This document shows positions 61,701 through 64,000 of a stretch of 64,000 nt of DNA, piece by piece; within the stretch, counting starts at the first letter, position 1, and every line of letters begins with the position of its first letter. A program made the position numbers and the translations under genes. The DNA comes from Carpediemonas membranifera. Its lineage: Eukaryota > Fornicata. Under the pieces are notes generated by a model. It searched no databases. It had not been told where the DNA came from and saw nothing but the letters and a program-made list of their open reading frames with translations. The stretch covers positions 853,236 to 917,235 of the forward strand of contig JAHDYR010000064.1 in the NCBI GenBank assembly GCA_019828565.1, given 5' to 3'.

Positions 61701-62545
61701 AATGTCCTGCAGCTTGCAGCGATGTTGCCACGAGCTCTAGGAGGAGCGTCCTTGCGACCTTTCCCGTTCGGGCAGTGAAGTCCGTTGCGTCATCTCTGGT
61801 GAAGACCATGGCAACGTCCCTTGTGGGAATAGCCGCATCTGCTGAGGCTCTGATGCAGTCCCATTCGTCCCGGTGTGGCCAGTTGCTTGCCCAGTGGCGT
61901 TAACGACTCCTTGATCCCATTTTGGGGTGGTGTTTGCGCAATCCAAGGCGTCTGGGACGCTTTGGGAGCTGTCGAGGTCATTGTGTGGCGTGGTCTCGAA
62001 AAGTCCCGGTTATGGATTCGGCCGAGATCAAGGCCCTCCCTCCACGGGGAGAAGTGATGGGGTGTGTTGATCACTAGCTGGTGCCGTCTGGCTCGTCCGG
62101 TGGGGATGTGCTACGTACTTGGAGTAGTCCGCCTGGACTCTGGGGTAGAACACAAATTTGGGGGACCCTGGGCGAAGCCGGCTTAGTGTCTCCGCCTGCT
62201 CTAGGTCCAGCCGGTTCCCTTCAATGAATAGCCAGTATGACTGTTGGGCGGCTTTGTGTACCGTCTCAGGAGGGGAAGTGATGCAAACAGCTTCTTGGCC
62301 CGGCTTTTCCGGAGCTCCCTGGGCCTTCCTTTTGCTGTAAAGCTTCCCTGTTCTGGGTCTCACAATCTTGTCGTATCCTATCGCGTTGCCGAGCTGGATA
62401 ATGGACGTATTTGCTTTTTCCCTTCTGGTTTTCCTGAGATCCCTTCTGGGTGCAGCCTTAAGGGCGAATAAGCCATAAATCATGCTTTCTTCCCTATCTG
62501 GCATGTCCCTGTTGGGATATTCCCTGTTTCCATTTGGAGTGGCAA
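58733..62545 (-). pseudogene. LINE copy 2 ORF1 region, frameshifted
   Basis: The minus strand repeats the fragments seen in copy 1, including the coiled coil (MARREAEVRQQLEEAAARTINELK), KAVQDGFPWAN-like sequence, MVDFEEGRARSNQGDEAIICEG, WADLGRELAKGQGYH and ALKAAPRRDLRKTRREKANTS. Agreement of the two copies over about 3.8 kb in the same succession of frames supports one large protein rather than several small ones. No domain recognised. Confidence 0.6.
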
Positions 62546-64000
62546 AAGGCGGGAAGTGCACTTTGCCAGCTTCTGGAGGGGCTTGAGGAGGTTTGGGTGG
62601 AGGTTCCAAGGGGCGCCAGCCAGCGATGTCCTGGTCTTGTATGGCTCCTTTTCCCTTCCTCAGGGCGGATGGTTCAGGGGGCGAGGTATGCGAGGTTTGT
62701 TGCGGACCTTGTTTCCACACAAAACATGTCTGGCGAAACCAAAAGGGAACCTTATTGCAGGGACAGGGAGCATCGCCCACGGGCTGCTGTCCTATTCCCC
62801 ATGCGTCCCGTTCCATCTCTCCTTCCACCTTCACGCCTCCTCCTGGCCATTCGGCCGGCGCCTCCCACTGCCCAACCCGGTCCCAGAGAGTGCATGCCGG
62901 GGTTATGCCTCCGATCCCTATCGAGTCCTTGGCCCGAGCACGGCCTGGACTCCCGATTTCGAGCGCGCCGCCTCTCTTTCCCGGAGGCAGGCCCTCTTCG
63001 CACTCCGACGGGGGATCCCATATTCCCCTCCGGAGCCCCAGGGCCAGTCCCTTGCGCTTGTAGCGGCAGGGCTTCACCGCTCCTTCTCGAGTCCCCGACT
63101 CCTGGCCCGGCGGCTCCTCGGGGGTTGGGAGGCGCATTTCCTGCGGACCATAGCTGACGGTACTTTGCCCAGGTGGGAGGGCGTCCCTGTAGCCAGCCGG
63201 TGGCGGGGCGATGCGCTGCCTTTTCCTGCCTGGCTCCAGAATTACCGTGACGAGGACCTGGAGTCCCCACGAGGAGTCCTAGACCGTCGGCTCGGGGTTT
63301 CACGACGCTGAGCTGAGGGCCCAAATGCGGGTCTATAAGCGCCCAGCTACCGTGCTCGCATGGAGCGCCCGGCTGCACCAGCTGGTTGCCATTCACGCCC
63401 CTCGTCCCTGTATCTTGTGGTCACCCAGCCCGGTTTGTTTCCCTTCCTGGGTCGCGTCACTCCCAGAGGTTGTGAGTCCTGGTAAGCCTGCGTGATGGTT
63501 TATGCTGCTTTTGGCTTCGGCTGGAGGCGTTTCTTGTGCCGCTGTGGACCCAGGGCCCTCCAGCGCTCCCGGTCTGTTGTCCCGGTATGGCTGGTGTACT
63601 GGGGCCTGTTGTAGTGAAAGCCTTGTTGCGCGCCTATACCGGCGTGGTGGCAATCCCAGCTTTCTCGTGGCGATGACGTCCACAAGCCCGGTCTTAGGCG
63701 GCATGAAACACAGGCGCCGGAGTGAGTGTGGCCCAGTGGCACTCCCGGTGAAACCTATTGGCCGCCAGTCCCGGTGCTCTCAGGTTACTTTGCCATATGG
63801 CGGATTAGAAGTTGTCTGAAGAGACGAAATCGTGTCGCAGTGCCTCACGGGCCTACTGCGGGTACCGGTTACGGTAGGGAGTTTCAATCATAAAGGTGGC
63901 GCAGTACGCTTGTTCGCGTTGATTTCCCTTGTGGGTTTGTGCGAGGCGTTTAGTTGCGTCTAGTCCTTGTGGGTCCCAGGAGCATGGGCGGTAGGTTTGT
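62546..64000 (-). other. LINE copy 2 5' region
   Basis: Equivalent to about 5815-7234 of copy 1. Indels here are denser than in ORF2. No supported gene. Confidence 0.6.

Larger units (their letters stand above)
53831..64000 (-). mobile_element. LINE copy 2, main part, running off the right edge
   Basis: The reverse complement follows LINE copy 1 from about 15929 back to about 5815 with scattered substitutions and single-base indels. 3' UTR 53831-54722, ORF2 to 58103, spacer, ORF1 region to about 62545, 5' region to 64000. The 5' end and left target duplication lie outside the window. The host is the DIRS-D gag at 42855. Confidence 0.95.

Overview
This window is eukaryotic nuclear DNA made almost entirely of mobile elements nested in one another. 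The evidence is two nuclear-type tRNA genes, chromodomain-bearing Ty3/gypsy polyproteins, tyrosine-recombinase (YR) retrotransposons of the DIRS/PAT kind, two types of non-LTR retrotransposon, and a gene that reads through only if a 30-nt GT-AG intron is removed. Most of it is GC-rich; the inside of one element (about 43.0-44.2 kb and 49.3-50.5 kb) is clearly AT-richer. This combination fits an early-diverging fungus or a protist with a compact, transposon-loaded genome. I cannot name the species. Apart from the tRNA genes I found no convincing host gene.

Layout. 1-5.3 kb: a stack of broken Ty3/gypsy 3' ends (gypsy-C, -D, -E, -B and two pieces of gypsy-A), with very short LTRs. 5.3-16.06 kb: LINE copy 1 (+ strand), inserted into gypsy-B with a 23-bp target duplication; the rest of gypsy-B is at 16.06-17.96 kb. 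18.3 kb: tRNA-Asn(GTT). 18.6-21.8 kb: DIRS-A (- strand). 22.2-33.1 kb: DIRS-B (- strand), split by a tandem pair of gypsy-A elements (LTR-internal-LTR-internal-LTR, 23223-30950) flanked by the 5-bp duplication ATATC. 33.4-34.05 kb: remnants of YR-element ends. 34.07-38.05 kb: a PAT-like YR element with split direct repeats (A1...B1-A2...B2). 38.07-38.15 kb: tRNA-Ala(AGC). 38.15-42.15 kb: a non-LTR retrotransposon with a restriction-like endonuclease, inserted inside that tRNA gene so that its 14-bp target duplication rebuilds the tRNA. 42.37-42.86 kb: the gag of another YR element (DIRS-D), interrupted by LINE copy 2 (- strand), which runs past the right edge of the window.

The most unusual object is at 42984-53830: a 10.85-kb element with perfect 56-bp terminal inverted repeats and a 2-bp target duplication (AC), sitting inside the 3' end of LINE copy 2. 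The sister LINE copy at 15.9 kb gives the empty site. It carries an OTU-type cysteine protease gene with a 30-nt intron, an acidic protein whose N-terminus looks like a recombinase core-binding domain, a 1.5-kb satellite based on GGCGCC, two foldback modules, a pyrimidine-rich minisatellite and a 757-bp direct duplication. No known transposase is recognisable in it.

Nesting gives relative ages. DIRS-B is older than gypsy-A. Gypsy-B is older than LINE copy 1. The tRNA-Ala 5' flank and DIRS-D are older than LINE copy 2, which is older than the 10.85-kb element. Intact frames (gypsy-A copy 1 pol, the PAT-like RT, non-LTR ORF2, the OTU gene) mark the youngest insertions; both LINE copies are full of frameshifts.
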